Shown here: piece after piece, positions 16,612 to 26,524 of the stretch
How the letters are laid out: each line of letters opens with the position of its first letter
Position numbering within the stretch: position 1 is the first letter of the stretch
Assembly (NCBI RefSeq): GCF_045866565.1
Contig: NZ_BAAFZV010000005.1
Coordinates: 1-63,677, forward strand
Direction of reading: 5' to 3'
Length of the DNA stretch: 63,677 bases
Origin: Cognatilysobacter claricitrinus
GTDB taxonomy: Bacteria; Pseudomonadota; Gammaproteobacteria; Xanthomonadales; Xanthomonadaceae
Notes under the pieces: generated by a model
Told to the model about the DNA's origin: nothing
The model's input: only the letters and a program-made list of their open reading frames with translations
Database searches by the model: none
Made by a program: the position numbers and the translations under genes

Positions 16612-17718
16612 TCAGCCGTGTAGACGTGCGAAGACGGTGATCTCTTCGCGATCGTGATACAGCTGCCGCGCGCGCCATTCGACCGGGCGTCCGACCTGCT
16701 GCTCGAACAGTTCGAGGCATTGCCGCGTCTCGTCCCAGCGCTTCTTCATCGGCAGCTTGAGGTTGAAGATGGTTCGACGGCACCAGCCTTCGCGCAGCCA
16801 TGTGGCCATGCGTTCGGCCACCCGACGCGGTTGCTCGACCATGTCGCAGACCATCCAGTCGAGCGTGCGCTTAGGATGCCAGACGAAGCCGTCGGCACGC
16901 AGGTGTTCGACGCGACCACTGTCGAGTAGATGCTGCGCGAGCGGGCCATTGTCCACGCTGACAACGCGCACGCCGCTGCGCATCAGCACCCAGCTCCATC
17001 CCCCGGGCGCCGCGCCGAGGTCGGCGGCGTGCAGGTTCTCGCGCAACCAGGCGTCGCGCTCTTCGGCGTCGAGCAGCGTCAGCAGCGCCTCTTCGAGCTT
17101 CAGCGCGGAGCGACTCGGTGCCTGCGGATTCATGCGCAGCCGCGGAATCCCCATCGGCCAGTCGCTGCGGTCCTTCGGCTCGGATATCGCGAGGTGCGCG
17201 TGATCGCCCGATTCCAGCAGCACGTGCAGGTGCGGGCGATCGGGCGAGTCGATGAAGGTCAGCCAGCCGGCTTCGCGCAACGCGGGGCGCAAGGCATTGC
17301 CGAGCGCACGCGCGAGTGCCGCGAGCGGCTTGCCCTCGTCGCTGTCGGGATGTTCGACGTGCACTTCGCCGAAGTGAAGCTCCGGCGTGCCGAGCGCGGC
17401 GGCCATCGCGGCGACGATCGCGCCGACGCGGTCGGGCTTCACGCCCGGGCGTGCGCCGAGCGAGGGCAGTTCCGCGAACGCGACAAGTTTCTGCCGCGCG
17501 AAGATCAGGTCGCGGAATGGCAGGGCATGCGACAACGCAGCCGCGTCGTCGCAGACGAAACGAACGAAGCCGCTGCCGCGCTCGGTGCGGGCATAGCCCG
17601 CGAAGCCGAGCAGGCCGGCGCGCTCGGTGAACTCGGCCGCGAGCTCCGGCTCGAAGCCTGCGCGGCAATAGCCGAGCAGGGACGCCTGCGCGATCGCGCT
17701 CGTATCGGATGCGGCCAT
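16612..17718 (-). CDS. rlmM: 23S rRNA 2'-O-ribose methyltransferase RlmM
   Basis: RlmM methylates the 2'-O of C2498 in 23S rRNA. The 368-residue protein has the N-terminal RNA-binding THUMP-like region and a C-terminal SAM-dependent methyltransferase domain with DLGAAPGGWSWVL as the SAM loop and DWMVCDMVEQPRRV after it. The C-terminal TIFNLKLPMKKRWDE contains the conserved catalytic lysine region. I chose the ATG at 17718. It lies seven bases after the deaminase gene and is the last gene of the leftward glnS operon. Confidence 0.95.
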   Translation of the reverse strand: MAASDTSAIAQASLLGYCRAGFEPELAAEFTERAGLLGFAGYARTERGSGFVRFVCDDAAALSHALPFRDLIFARQKLVAFAELPSLGARPGVKPDRVGAIVAAMAAALGTPELHFGEVHVEHPDSDEGKPLAALARALGNALRPALREAGWLTFIDSPDRPHLHVLLESGDHAHLAISEPKDRSDWPMGIPRLRMNPQAPSRSALKLEEALLTLLDAEERDAWLRENLHAADLGAAPGGWSWVLMRSGVRVVSVDNGPLAQHLLDSGRVEHLRADGFVWHPKRTLDWMVCDMVEQPRRVAERMATWLREGWCRRTIFNLKLPMKKRWDETRQCLELFEQQVGRPVEWRARQLYHDREEITVFARLHG

Positions 17719-17725
17719 GGTGGCG

Positions 17726-18310
17726 TCAGTAACGCGCGCCGCCGGACGACGAGTAGTGGCGCAGCACGTCGCAGGCGGCCTCGCGCTGCACGTCGCGCAC
17801 CACCGCGATGGCGCGTCGCTCGAGTTCGCCAACCCAGTCGGCGGGCAGCGGGCCTTCGTCGAACTCCGTCAGCGCTTCGACATCCTCGCTGCGCGCGCCG
17901 ATCAGCAGGCGGTCGACGCCCGCCCACACGGTCGCGCCGTAGCACTGGCAGCAGGGCTGCGCGGAGGTCGCGAGCGTGATCGGCCCGACGCGCTCGCCGG
18001 GTGCCGATTCGTTGAGGCGCGCACGTTGCGTGCGCTGTTGCGCAAGCATGTACGCCATCGTTTCCGCATGCGCGACGGAACACGTATGCGGCAGCACGCG
18101 GTTCACGCCCACTGCGATCACGCGATCATCGGGACCGAACACCGCGGCGCCGAACGGGCCGCCGCTGCGCGCGTCGACATTGCGACGCGAGAGTTCGATC
18201 GCCAGCGCGACCTTCGCGTCATCACCTTCGTAGGCGCGCGTGGTATCCACGGCTTCGTGCACCCACGCCGGAAGCGTGAGGTGCACCTGTGCGTACAGCA
18301 TCATCGTCAT
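17726..18310 (-). CDS. Nucleoside deaminase family protein
   Basis: The 194-residue protein has the zinc-dependent cytidine/deoxycytidylate deaminase fold. The zinc and proton-shuttle residues are visible as VAHAETMAY (HAE) and SAQPCCQCYGATVWAG (PCxxC). The spacing and length are nearer to guanine deaminase or general nucleoside deaminases than to the tRNA adenosine deaminase TadA, which is shorter. The substrate is uncertain. Its ATG overlaps the stop of the upstream lipoprotein gene by four bases, and rlmM follows seven bases after its stop. Confidence 0.9.
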   Translation of the reverse strand: MTMMLYAQVHLTLPAWVHEAVDTTRAYEGDDAKVALAIELSRRNVDARSGGPFGAAVFGPDDRVIAVGVNRVLPHTCSVAHAETMAYMLAQQRTQRARLNESAPGERVGPITLATSAQPCCQCYGATVWAGVDRLLIGARSEDVEALTEFDEGPLPADWVGELERRAIAVVRDVQREAACDVLRHYSSSGGARY

Positions 18311-18795
18311 TGAGCCACCGGTGTGGAGCTGCTGCCCGAATCGCGGCAGGTGCCGGCGACGCAGCTGCAGCTCTGGATGTCCTTGAAACCGCAGGTCGAC
18401 GACATGCCCTGTCGTGCGCATTCGGCCTGCACCGCCGCCGGGTCGACCGGCGAATTCCTGTTGACGCATGCCGGCATCGCGCCGCAGCAGCTGCCGACAT
18501 TCTTGACCGCGCAATCGGAATCCGTCGCGCAACTCGTCAGCAGCTTCGGTGCGCCTCGCTCGACACGCTGCGGCGGCAGTCCCGTGCTCTTCGTCGGCGT
18601 ATGGCGACCGCCGGCGGGCACGACGTCCTGTGCAGCACTCACGGGAACGGCATGCGCCGGTGGCGTCGCGTCCTTCGCGGACGACGCATCGTTCGACGTC
18701 ATCGTCTCAGGCGCATCGGCCACCGCCTGCGGGCGCGCGCACCCCGCGGCCAGCGCGAGCGCGCAGAGGATCGGAACCAGGATGGACAGGCGCAT
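18307..18795 (-). CDS. Cys-rich lipoprotein of unknown function
   Basis: The 162-residue protein starts at the ATG at 18795, with GGAG upstream, and has a lipoprotein signal peptide ending in LAAGC. A flexible middle region rich in Ala, Thr and Pro follows. The C-terminal 70 residues hold ten cysteines (CATDSDC, GSCCG, PACVN, AEC, STCG, SCSC, GTC), which suggest a compact disulfide-bonded domain at the cell surface or in the periplasm. I do not recognise the family. It sits 23 bases downstream of glnS and overlaps the deaminase gene, an odd place for an exported protein. Confidence 0.85.
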   Translation of the reverse strand: MRLSILVPILCALALAAGCARPQAVADAPETMTSNDASSAKDATPPAHAVPVSAAQDVVPAGGRHTPTKSTGLPPQRVERGAPKLLTSCATDSDCAVKNVGSCCGAMPACVNRNSPVDPAAVQAECARQGMSSTCGFKDIQSCSCVAGTCRDSGSSSTPVAQ

Positions 18796-18818
18796 GGCGG
18801 CTCTCCGGATGGGGAGGT

Positions 18819-20564
<1,746 letters not shown>

Positions 20565-20636
20565 GCGGGCTTGCAACCACGTGGGGAAGCCCGCAGTTTA
20601 ACGGAGCAGGCCGCTCCGGCCCGGCGGGAGACCCGC

Positions 20637-20900
20637 ATGAAGCCCGTCTACGACGCCGCGAACCTCATCGACGCCCATCTCGTTCGCCATGCGCTCGAGG
20701 ACGCCGGCATCCCGGTGTTCATCCGCGGCGAGGCGCTCACCGGCGGAATGGGTGAGCTGCCGCTTTACGGCGTGGTGCAGGTCTGCGTGCCGGAAATGGC
20801 GTGGCCGCAGGCCGACGCGGTGGTGCGGGCGCTGGATTTCGGCTCGCCGCCGGATGTCGACGCCGAACCCGGTTGGGATGCCGGTCTCGCGCCGATCTGA
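20637..20900 (+). CDS. DUF2007 family small protein
   Basis: This 87-residue cytoplasmic protein begins MKPVYDAANLIDAHLVRHAL and contains GIPVFIRGEALTGGMGELP, the family pattern of DUF2007, which adopts a small ferredoxin-like fold. Such proteins are called putative prokaryotic signal-transducing proteins, although their function is not established. A GGCGGGAGA ribosome-binding site precedes the ATG. It is divergent from glnS with about 70 bases between starts. Confidence 0.88.
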   Translation: MKPVYDAANLIDAHLVRHALEDAGIPVFIRGEALTGGMGELPLYGVVQVCVPEMAWPQADAVVRALDFGSPPDVDAEPGWDAGLAPI

Positions 20901-21001
20901 CGCATCCGTCGCCGTCCGCGCGACGTATCCATCGACGCCGCATTCGCATCGCGGATGCTGCGCTGTCCGCCACACCGGCCCGGCCGGTCGAAGGAGTTCA
21001 C

Positions 21002-21673
21002 ATGCTGGAGAAACTGCTCGGAATCGGCGCGCACAAACAACGCATGCCGCGCGCCGGCGAAGCCTTGCCGGGTCGCGAGAGCCCGATGCCGGTCGATAAC
21101 GCCCACCACGTCCACGGCCGCGCGATCCAGGGTGACTTCGCCGGCTTCGAGCAGGTGCAGTTCGGCCTCGGCTGCTTCTGGGGCGCCGAGCGGCTGTTCT
21201 GGACGATTCCCGGCGTGCACACCACGGCCGTCGGTTACGCCGGCGGCGAAACGCCGAACCCGACCTATCGCGAAGTCTGCAGCGGCCAGACGGGCCACAC
21301 CGAAGCCGTGCTTGTCGTCTACGACCCCGGGCAGGTCACGTTCGACGCGCTGCTCAAGGCGTTCTGGGAAGGCCACGACCCCACGCAGGGCATGCGCCAG
21401 GGCAACGACACGGGCACGCAATACCGCTCTGCAATCTACTGCACGACACAGGCGCAATACGACGCCGCGATCGCCAGCCGCGATGCATACGCCACGAAAC
21501 TGCGCGATGCGGGACTGGGCGACATCACCACCGAAATCCGCTATCCCGCGCCGCCGTTCTACTACGCGGAGGACGACCACCAGCAATACCTGTCGAAGAT
21601 TCCGAACGGGTATTGCGGGTTGGGTGGCACCGGTGTGAGTTGTCCGATCGGTGCGGGTGTCGACGCGGCTTGA
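21002..21673 (+). CDS. msrA: Peptide-methionine (S)-S-oxide reductase
   Basis: MsrA repairs methionine-S-sulfoxide in proteins. The 223-residue protein has the catalytic motif GLGCFWGAERLF, then VGYAGGETPNPTYREVCSGQTGHTE, GTQYRSAIY and the C-terminal GYCGLGGTGVSCPIG with two resolving cysteines. An N-terminal extension (about 50 residues before the domain) matches the longer proteobacterial form. AAGGAG five bases before the ATG fixes the start. It lies beside the ahp-oxyR peroxide locus, which suits a shared oxidative-stress role, though the two face each other. Confidence 0.96.
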   Translation: MLEKLLGIGAHKQRMPRAGEALPGRESPMPVDNAHHVHGRAIQGDFAGFEQVQFGLGCFWGAERLFWTIPGVHTTAVGYAGGETPNPTYREVCSGQTGHTEAVLVVYDPGQVTFDALLKAFWEGHDPTQGMRQGNDTGTQYRSAIYCTTQAQYDAAIASRDAYATKLRDAGLGDITTEIRYPAPPFYYAEDDHQQYLSKIPNGYCGLGGTGVSCPIGAGVDAA

Positions 21674-22015
21674 CGCTCGTACGAACCAGCGGGACGCAGC
21701 GGCGACGTATGCCTTTGCTGTTTCCTCAAATCGATCGCTCGCCCGGCGGGAGTCGCGAGACATCGAAACTGAAACAGCCGACGAAGCCCGCGAGACCCGA
21801 AGGGCGGCGCACATGGATGTGTTCCGTTCGCGCCCGAGGCAGGATGGCGAGTGTGCGGGTCGCGGCCAACTCAGCCGATCGCGGGCTGTAGACCTCATCG
21901 GGAAGGTGCTTTCTTTTGGTTATCTTTTCCTTGCACCAGCAAAGAAAAGTTACTCGGGCCTGCCACCGCACGAAACGCAGTTGCAGTTGCAGTTGCAGTC
22001 GCCGAGAACCGAACG
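21674..22015. other. Non-coding region between msrA and orfX
   Basis: This stretch of about 340 bases separates two convergent genes. Most of it is copy A of an interspersed repeat (21791-21959). A short run of GTTGCA hexamer units follows at 21977-21999. I see no gene. Confidence 0.7.
21791..21959 (-). repeat. Interspersed repeat, copy A (inverted relative to copy B)
   Basis: Read on the minus strand this segment contains TTTTCTTTGCTGGTGCAA, AACCAAAAGAAAGCACCTTC, GATGAGGTCTACAGC, CACTCGCCATCCTGCCTCGG and GCCGCCCTTCGGGTCTCG. The same blocks occur in the same order at 23791-23960 on the plus strand. This copy has mutations in its hairpin arm. Similar hairpin elements are, to my knowledge, scattered through xanthomonad genomes. 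Confidence 0.75.
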
Positions 22016-22660
22016 CTACTTCGACACCGCCCGCAACGAACAAACGTAAATCACCTCACACGCCCCATCCCCGCTGTCCTCTCGCGACAGCGAACTGCGC
22101 CACGTCCACCCATCCGGCGCATCGGCTTCCACCAGCCAGCCATCGACGCGCACCCGATCCCCGGCATGCACGTCCGCCAGTGCGGATGCCGCAGCGACGT
22201 TCGCCGGAATCATGTGCATGTTCGCGCTCGAGCGCACGATCTCGTCCGGCGGAATCGGCGCATCGCCCGACCAGCGATACATGTACCAGCGCCCCGACTG
22301 CGAGATATCCAGGCGCTTCAGCACCGCGTCGTCGCGCATGCGCCCCCAGCCCAGCGCGAGATCGGTCGGCGACAGGTCGGATTCGCGCCCCATCGAATAG
22401 TCCTCGCGCGACAGCACGCGCGCGTCGACGCTGAACCCAGCAAGCGGACGCAGCGTGGCCGCGCGCAAGCGGAACGGACCGACGCCGGATGGCAGCCCGC
22501 TCTGCAGGGGTTCGCCGAACGCGCTGACGGCGGGCGGCATCGGGCAATTCACCGCGCCGACCGCTTCGGCGGCACGCGCGCGCCGGTGACTGGGGCCGAC
22601 GGGCGAAAACCACCAGCCGATCGCAGTGATTACAAGCGCGATGGCAACGCCCCGACGCAC
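22016..22660 (-). CDS. OrfX-like protein downstream of oxyR, single-pass membrane or exported
   Basis: The 214-residue protein follows oxyR by five bases, the position of orfX in the Xanthomonas ahpF-oxyR-orfX operon. I choose the GTG at 22660, since the longer frame upstream lies inside oxyR. The N-terminus is a hydrophobic segment (GVAIALVITAIGWWFSPVG), either a signal anchor or a signal peptide. The rest holds RLRAATLRPLAGFSVDARVLS, SPTDLALGWGRMRD and SGRWYMYRW, seen in conserved hypothetical proteins of proteobacteria, and two late cysteines. Biochemical function is unknown. Confidence 0.82.
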   Translation of the reverse strand: MRRGVAIALVITAIGWWFSPVGPSHRRARAAEAVGAVNCPMPPAVSAFGEPLQSGLPSGVGPFRLRAATLRPLAGFSVDARVLSREDYSMGRESDLSPTDLALGWGRMRDDAVLKRLDISQSGRWYMYRWSGDAPIPPDEIVRSSANMHMIPANVAAASALADVHAGDRVRVDGWLVEADAPDGWTWRSSLSREDSGDGACEVIYVCSLRAVSK

Positions 22661-22665
22661 GCGCC

Positions 22666-23601
22666 TCAGCCTTTTCGACGTCGCGCTGCCGCGGCCTTGG
22701 GCGGCGTGAGCAGGCCGTCCGGCAGCCGTCGGAATTCCGCGGCGAGTTGTTCGAGGAAATCGCCCATCGCTGAACTGCGCCGCCACACCATCGCGATGCG
22801 CCGATGCGGGACATCGCCCGCGAACGGCACGAGTGCGAGGTCGGGTGACGGTGGAACCGGCGGCTGCACTGCGAGCATCGGCAGCAACGTCATGCCGACG
22901 CCCGCAGCGACCATCTGCCGCAGCGTTTCGAGCGACGTGGCGCGGAAGCCATCGCGTTCGCCTGCGCCCGCAAGGCGACACACGTCGAGCGCCTGGTCTC
23001 GCAGGCAGTGGCCTTCCTCGAGCAGCAGGAGGTCTGCGTCGCGCAGGTCGTCGCCATGCAGTGCACCGCGCGATGCGATCGGATGCGTGCGCGGCGCGGC
23101 AAGCACGAAGGGTTCGTCGAACAGCGGTTCGACGCGCAGCTGGTCGTCGTGCAGCGGCAACGCGAGGATGCCGGCGTCGAGCCGACCATCGCGCAGGCGC
23201 TGCAGGATCTGGTCGGTCTTCTCTTCGACCAACAACAGCTCCAGGCGCGGAAAGCGTTCGCGCACGCCCGGAAGCACATGCGGCAACAGGTACGGGCCGA
23301 GCGTGGGAAAAAGGCCGAGGCGGACGCTGCCGGCCTCCGGATCGCGGCTGCGACGCGCGAGCTCGATCATCTGGTCGACTTCGGCGATCACGCCGCGCGC
23401 GCGTTCGGCCACGTCGCGGCCGACCGGCGTCAGCATGACGCGGCGTGGCGCGCGTTCGACGAGCGACACACCCAGTTCGTCTTCGAGCTTGCGGATCTGC
23501 GTGGAGAGCGTGGGCTGGCTGACGAAGCTCGCCTGCGCGGCGCGGCCGAAATGGCGGTGGTCGGCGAGGGCGACGAGGTATTTCAGGTCACGCAGGTTCA
23601 T
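22666..23601 (-). CDS. oxyR: Hydrogen peroxide-sensing regulator OxyR
   Basis: OxyR is a LysR-type regulator that forms a disulfide on contact with peroxide and activates ahp, kat and related genes. The 311-residue protein has an N-terminal winged helix (LVALADHRHFGRAAQASFVSQ) and a C-terminal sensing domain. The two redox cysteines fall at residues 199 and 208 in EEGHCLRDQALDVC, the same numbers as in E. coli OxyR. The start is the ATG at 23601. It is followed by orfX and lies downstream of ahpF on the same strand, but a 535-base gap carrying a repeat separates them. Confidence 0.96.
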   Translation of the reverse strand: MNLRDLKYLVALADHRHFGRAAQASFVSQPTLSTQIRKLEDELGVSLVERAPRRVMLTPVGRDVAERARGVIAEVDQMIELARRSRDPEAGSVRLGLFPTLGPYLLPHVLPGVRERFPRLELLLVEEKTDQILQRLRDGRLDAGILALPLHDDQLRVEPLFDEPFVLAAPRTHPIASRGALHGDDLRDADLLLLEEGHCLRDQALDVCRLAGAGERDGFRATSLETLRQMVAAGVGMTLLPMLAVQPPVPPSPDLALVPFAGDVPHRRIAMVWRRSSAMGDFLEQLAAEFRRLPDGLLTPPKAAAARRRKG

Positions 23602-24136
23602 GGGGCGATGGTAGGGGCGCTGTGGGCGCTTTTCCATCGGAATTGGGGTTTTGATTCATTGCGTCGATGGGCGGCTTCATTGCCGACTGTGGTCGCAAGC
23701 GTCGACGAAGGTGGCGGCGCCTGTCGCCACGGGGCCGCGCAGGTCGTGGCGACGGTCGCAAAAGCAGAGGCGTTCCGTTCGCTGGCGCGACCGGGTTACT
23801 TTTCTTTGCTGGTGCAAAGAAAAGTAACCAAAAGAAAGCACCTTCCTCGACGGATCTACAGCTCGCGACCGGGCGACGTCATCGCGATCGCCACACTCGG
23901 CATCCTGCCTCGGGTGGCGACGGCGCGCGTCCTGCGCGCCGCCCTTCGGGTCTCTACGATTGCTGCTAGCTGGCGCGAATCAAAACACGGCAACAGGATA
24001 GCAACCGAACCCGCAACCGCAATCGAGATACTGGGCGCCAATGCAGCCGCAGCATCGGGCGGCGGGACGACCCGTTAGCGCTTACGAACCGAACGCCGTG
24101 CGCCGCGCATTCGGCACGACGCGGCGACGAGGCCGC
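23602..24136. other. Gap between ahpF and oxyR
   Basis: This 535-base stretch holds no credible gene. Copy B of the interspersed repeat occupies 23791-23960. The 190 bases next to oxyR may hold its own promoter. A stretch with GCAACC-like units is at 24000-24020. I find no convincing -35/-10 pair by eye. Confidence 0.6.
23791..23960 (+). repeat. Interspersed repeat, copy B, with perfect hairpin
   Basis: This copy carries the blocks listed for copy A but in the opposite orientation. Its left part, 23795-23828, is a perfect hairpin: a 15-bp stem of GTTACTTTTCTTTGC with its complement and a TGGT loop. It is followed by CAAAAGAAAGCACCTTCC. With copy A it brackets oxyR and orfX. Confidence 0.8.
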
Positions 24137-25717
24137 TTATGCCGCCTGCGCTTGTTCTGCCGGAGCGGATGTGCGAATCAGATGATCGAATGCACTGAGC
24201 GCCGCGGTCGCACCGGCGCCCATCGCGATCACGATCTGCTTGTACGGCACGGTCGTGGCGTCGCCAGCGGCAAACACACCCGGCACGTTCGTCGCGCCGC
24301 GATCATCGATGACGATTTCGCCGCGCGATGTCATTTCGACGCTGCCCTTGAGCCATTCGGTGTTCGGTAGCAGGCCGATCTGCACGAAGACGCCTTCGAG
24401 CTCGATCGTGCGCGATTCGCCGGAGGCGCGATCCTTCACGATCAGGCCGTTGACCTTGGCGCCATCGCCCAGCACTTCGGTGGTCTGACCGCTGACGATC
24501 ACGTCGACGTTCTTCAGGCTGCGCAGCTTGCGTTGGAGCACGTCGTCGGCGCGCAGCTGCGAATCGAATTCGATCAGCGTGACGTGTGCGACAAGGCCGG
24601 CGAGGTCGATCGCTGCTTCCACGCCCGAGTTGCCGCCACCGATGACTGCCACACGCTTGCCCTTGAACAGCGGGCCGTCGCAGTGGGGGCAGTAGGCCAC
24701 GCCCTTGTTGCGGTACTGCTCCTCGCCGGGCACGCCCATCTGCCGCCAGCGCGCGCCGGTGGTGACGATCACGCTCTTCGACTTCAGCCTTGCCCCGTTT
24801 TCGAGTTCGACGCCGATCAGCCCGTCGCTGCCTGCCGGATGCAACTTCGTCGCGCGCTGCAGGTTCATCACGTCCACCTCGTAGTCGCGCACGTGCGTCT
24901 CCAGCGCGGTCGCGAGCTTCGGGCCTTCGGTGTACGACACCGAGATGAAGTTCTCGATCGCCATGGTGTCCAGCACCTGGCCGCCAAAGCGTTCGGCTGC
25001 AACGCCGGTGCGGATGCCCTTGCGCGCGGCGTAGATCGCCGCCGCCGCGCCGGCCGGGCCGCCGCCCACGACGAGCACGTCGAACGCGTCCTTGTTCGCG
25101 ATCGATTCGGCCGCTCGCGATGCGGCGCCGGTGTCGAGCTTTGCCAGCACCTGTTCGACGGTGACGCGGCCCTGGTCGAACGGCTGGCCGTTGAGCAGGA
25201 TCGTCGGCACCGACAGGATGCCGCGCGCTTCGACTTCGTCCTGGAACAGCGCGCCGTCGATCGCGACGTGGTGGATGTTCGGGTTGAGCACGCTCATCAG
25301 GCTTAGTGCCTGCACCGTGTCGGGGCAGCTCTGGCACGAAAGCGACATGTAGGTCTCGAAACGGAACTCGCCTTCGAGCTCGCGCACCTGCCGCGCGACG
25401 TCGTCCTCGATCTTCGGCGGATGGCCGCCCACCCACAGCAGTGCGAGCACCAGCGACGTGAATTCGTGGCCGAGCGGAATGCCGGCAAAGCGGACGTCGA
25501 TATCGGTGCCGGCGCGCACGATCGCGAACGACGGACGACGTGCGTCGTCATCGGTGCGCGCGTACTCGACCTTGTCCGACAGCGACGCGATGTCGCGCAG
25601 CAGCGCTTCGAGTTCGCGCGATGCATCGGACTCGTCGAGCGACGCGTGCAACCGGATCGGCTGCTGCAGGCGCTCGAGATAGGCGGAAAGCTGCGACTTG
25701 AGGCTGTCGTCGAGCAT
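24137..25717 (-). CDS. ahpF: Alkyl hydroperoxide reductase subunit F
   Basis: AhpF is the NADH-dependent flavoprotein disulfide reductase that recycles AhpC. The 526-residue protein has an N-terminal thioredoxin-like tandem with its CxxC at residues 128 and 131 (SCQSCPD), then an FAD-binding fold (LVVGGGPAGAAAAIYAARKG) and the reductase CxxC at 343 and 346 (AYCPHCDGP), and an NADH-binding VAVIGGGNSGVEAAIDLAG. The ATG at 25717 has a GGAG upstream. It lies 177 bases downstream of ahpC, with a hairpin between them. Confidence 0.97.
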   Translation of the reverse strand: MLDDSLKSQLSAYLERLQQPIRLHASLDESDASRELEALLRDIASLSDKVEYARTDDDARRPSFAIVRAGTDIDVRFAGIPLGHEFTSLVLALLWVGGHPPKIEDDVARQVRELEGEFRFETYMSLSCQSCPDTVQALSLMSVLNPNIHHVAIDGALFQDEVEARGILSVPTILLNGQPFDQGRVTVEQVLAKLDTGAASRAAESIANKDAFDVLVVGGGPAGAAAAIYAARKGIRTGVAAERFGGQVLDTMAIENFISVSYTEGPKLATALETHVRDYEVDVMNLQRATKLHPAGSDGLIGVELENGARLKSKSVIVTTGARWRQMGVPGEEQYRNKGVAYCPHCDGPLFKGKRVAVIGGGNSGVEAAIDLAGLVAHVTLIEFDSQLRADDVLQRKLRSLKNVDVIVSGQTTEVLGDGAKVNGLIVKDRASGESRTIELEGVFVQIGLLPNTEWLKGSVEMTSRGEIVIDDRGATNVPGVFAAGDATTVPYKQIVIAMGAGATAALSAFDHLIRTSAPAEQAQAA

Positions 25718-25860
25718 GGGGGGTGCTCCATGGCGAACGGGGGAATGCGGAAGGCGCACATCGCCACAGCGCCGCGCAAGGCGGCGTCGACGTGCATGTG
25801 CGGGATTCGAACGCTGGTGGCAACGTCGTCGTGCGACGCCGCTGCCGTCAGCCCTCGATG

Positions 25861-25885
25861 GACGCCGCGCGACGTGCGCGGCGTC
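25861..25885 (-). terminator. Hairpin just after ahpC, possible attenuator
   Basis: GACGCCGCGC and GCGCGGCGTC form a perfect 10-bp stem with a five-base loop, starting ten bases after the ahpC stop. There is no long T run, so it may be a partial terminator or an mRNA-stabilising hairpin that lets ahpC be expressed more than ahpF. Confidence 0.6.
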
Positions 25886-25894
25886 CTCGATGCA

Positions 25895-26458
25895 TCAGAT
25901 CTTGCCGACGAGGTCGAGCGACGGCTTGATCGTCTCGGCGCCCTGCTGCCACTTGGCCGGGCACACCTCGCCCGGATGCTCGGCGACGTACTTGGCGGCC
26001 TTGAGCTTGCGCAGCGCTTCCTTCATGTCGCGCGCGATCGCGTTGTCGTGCACTTCGAACGCCTTGATCACGCCTTCCGGGTTGACGATGAACGTGCCGC
26101 GCAGCGCGAGGCCTTCCTCGTCGATGTGCACGTCGAACGCCTTGGTCAGCGCATGGGTCGGATCACCGACCAGCGGGAACTTCGCCTTGCCCACGGCCGG
26201 CGAAACCGAGTGCCAGACCTTGTGCGAGAAATGGGTGTCGGTGGTGACGATGTAGATCTCGGCGCCGTTCTGCTGGAACTCCGCGTAGTTCTCGGCGGCG
26301 TCCTCGACTTCGGTCGGGCAATTGAAGGTGAAGGCGGCCGGCATGAACACGATCACCGACCAGTGGCCCTGCAGGCTCTTGTCGGAGACTTCGATGAACT
26401 TGCCGTTGTGGAACGCCTGGGCCTTGAACTCGGGGACCTTCTTGTTGATCAGCGACAT
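25895..26458 (-). CDS. ahpC: Alkyl hydroperoxide reductase subunit C (peroxiredoxin)
   Basis: AhpC is a 2-Cys peroxiredoxin that reduces hydrogen peroxide and organic hydroperoxides in the cytoplasm. The 187-residue protein has the peroxidatic Cys47 in MPAAFTFNCPTE, a form typical of Xanthomonas AhpC, and the resolving Cys166 in GEVCPAKW. An AGGAAA lies before the ATG. A candidate promoter with an adjoining OxyR-like site is upstream. It leads the leftward locus ahpC, ahpF, oxyR, orfX and is divergent from the aminopeptidase gene. Confidence 0.97.
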   Translation of the reverse strand: MSLINKKVPEFKAQAFHNGKFIEVSDKSLQGHWSVIVFMPAAFTFNCPTEVEDAAENYAEFQQNGAEIYIVTTDTHFSHKVWHSVSPAVGKAKFPLVGDPTHALTKAFDVHIDEEGLALRGTFIVNPEGVIKAFEVHDNAIARDMKEALRKLKAAKYVAEHPGEVCPAKWQQGAETIKPSLDLVGKI

Positions 26459-26495
26459 GCGATTTCCTGTGCGGGGAGGGAACGAACCGGCGGCC

Positions 26496-26524
26496 ATCGT
26501 ATCGGCCGGCGGCTGGTTGATCAA
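26496..26524 (-). promoter_or_regulatory. Candidate sigma-70 promoter of ahpC
   Basis: On the minus strand TTGATC (26519-26524) and TACGAT (26496-26501) are separated by 17 bases. Each matches four of six consensus positions. The -10 element ends 37 bases before the ahpC ATG. Confidence 0.55.

Noticed and set aside
21916..24078. Basic short peptides reading through the interspersed repeats
   Set aside because: Their only shared feature is the repeat sequence itself (for example YFSLLVQRKVTKRKHLP), so they are translations of a repeat and not genes.
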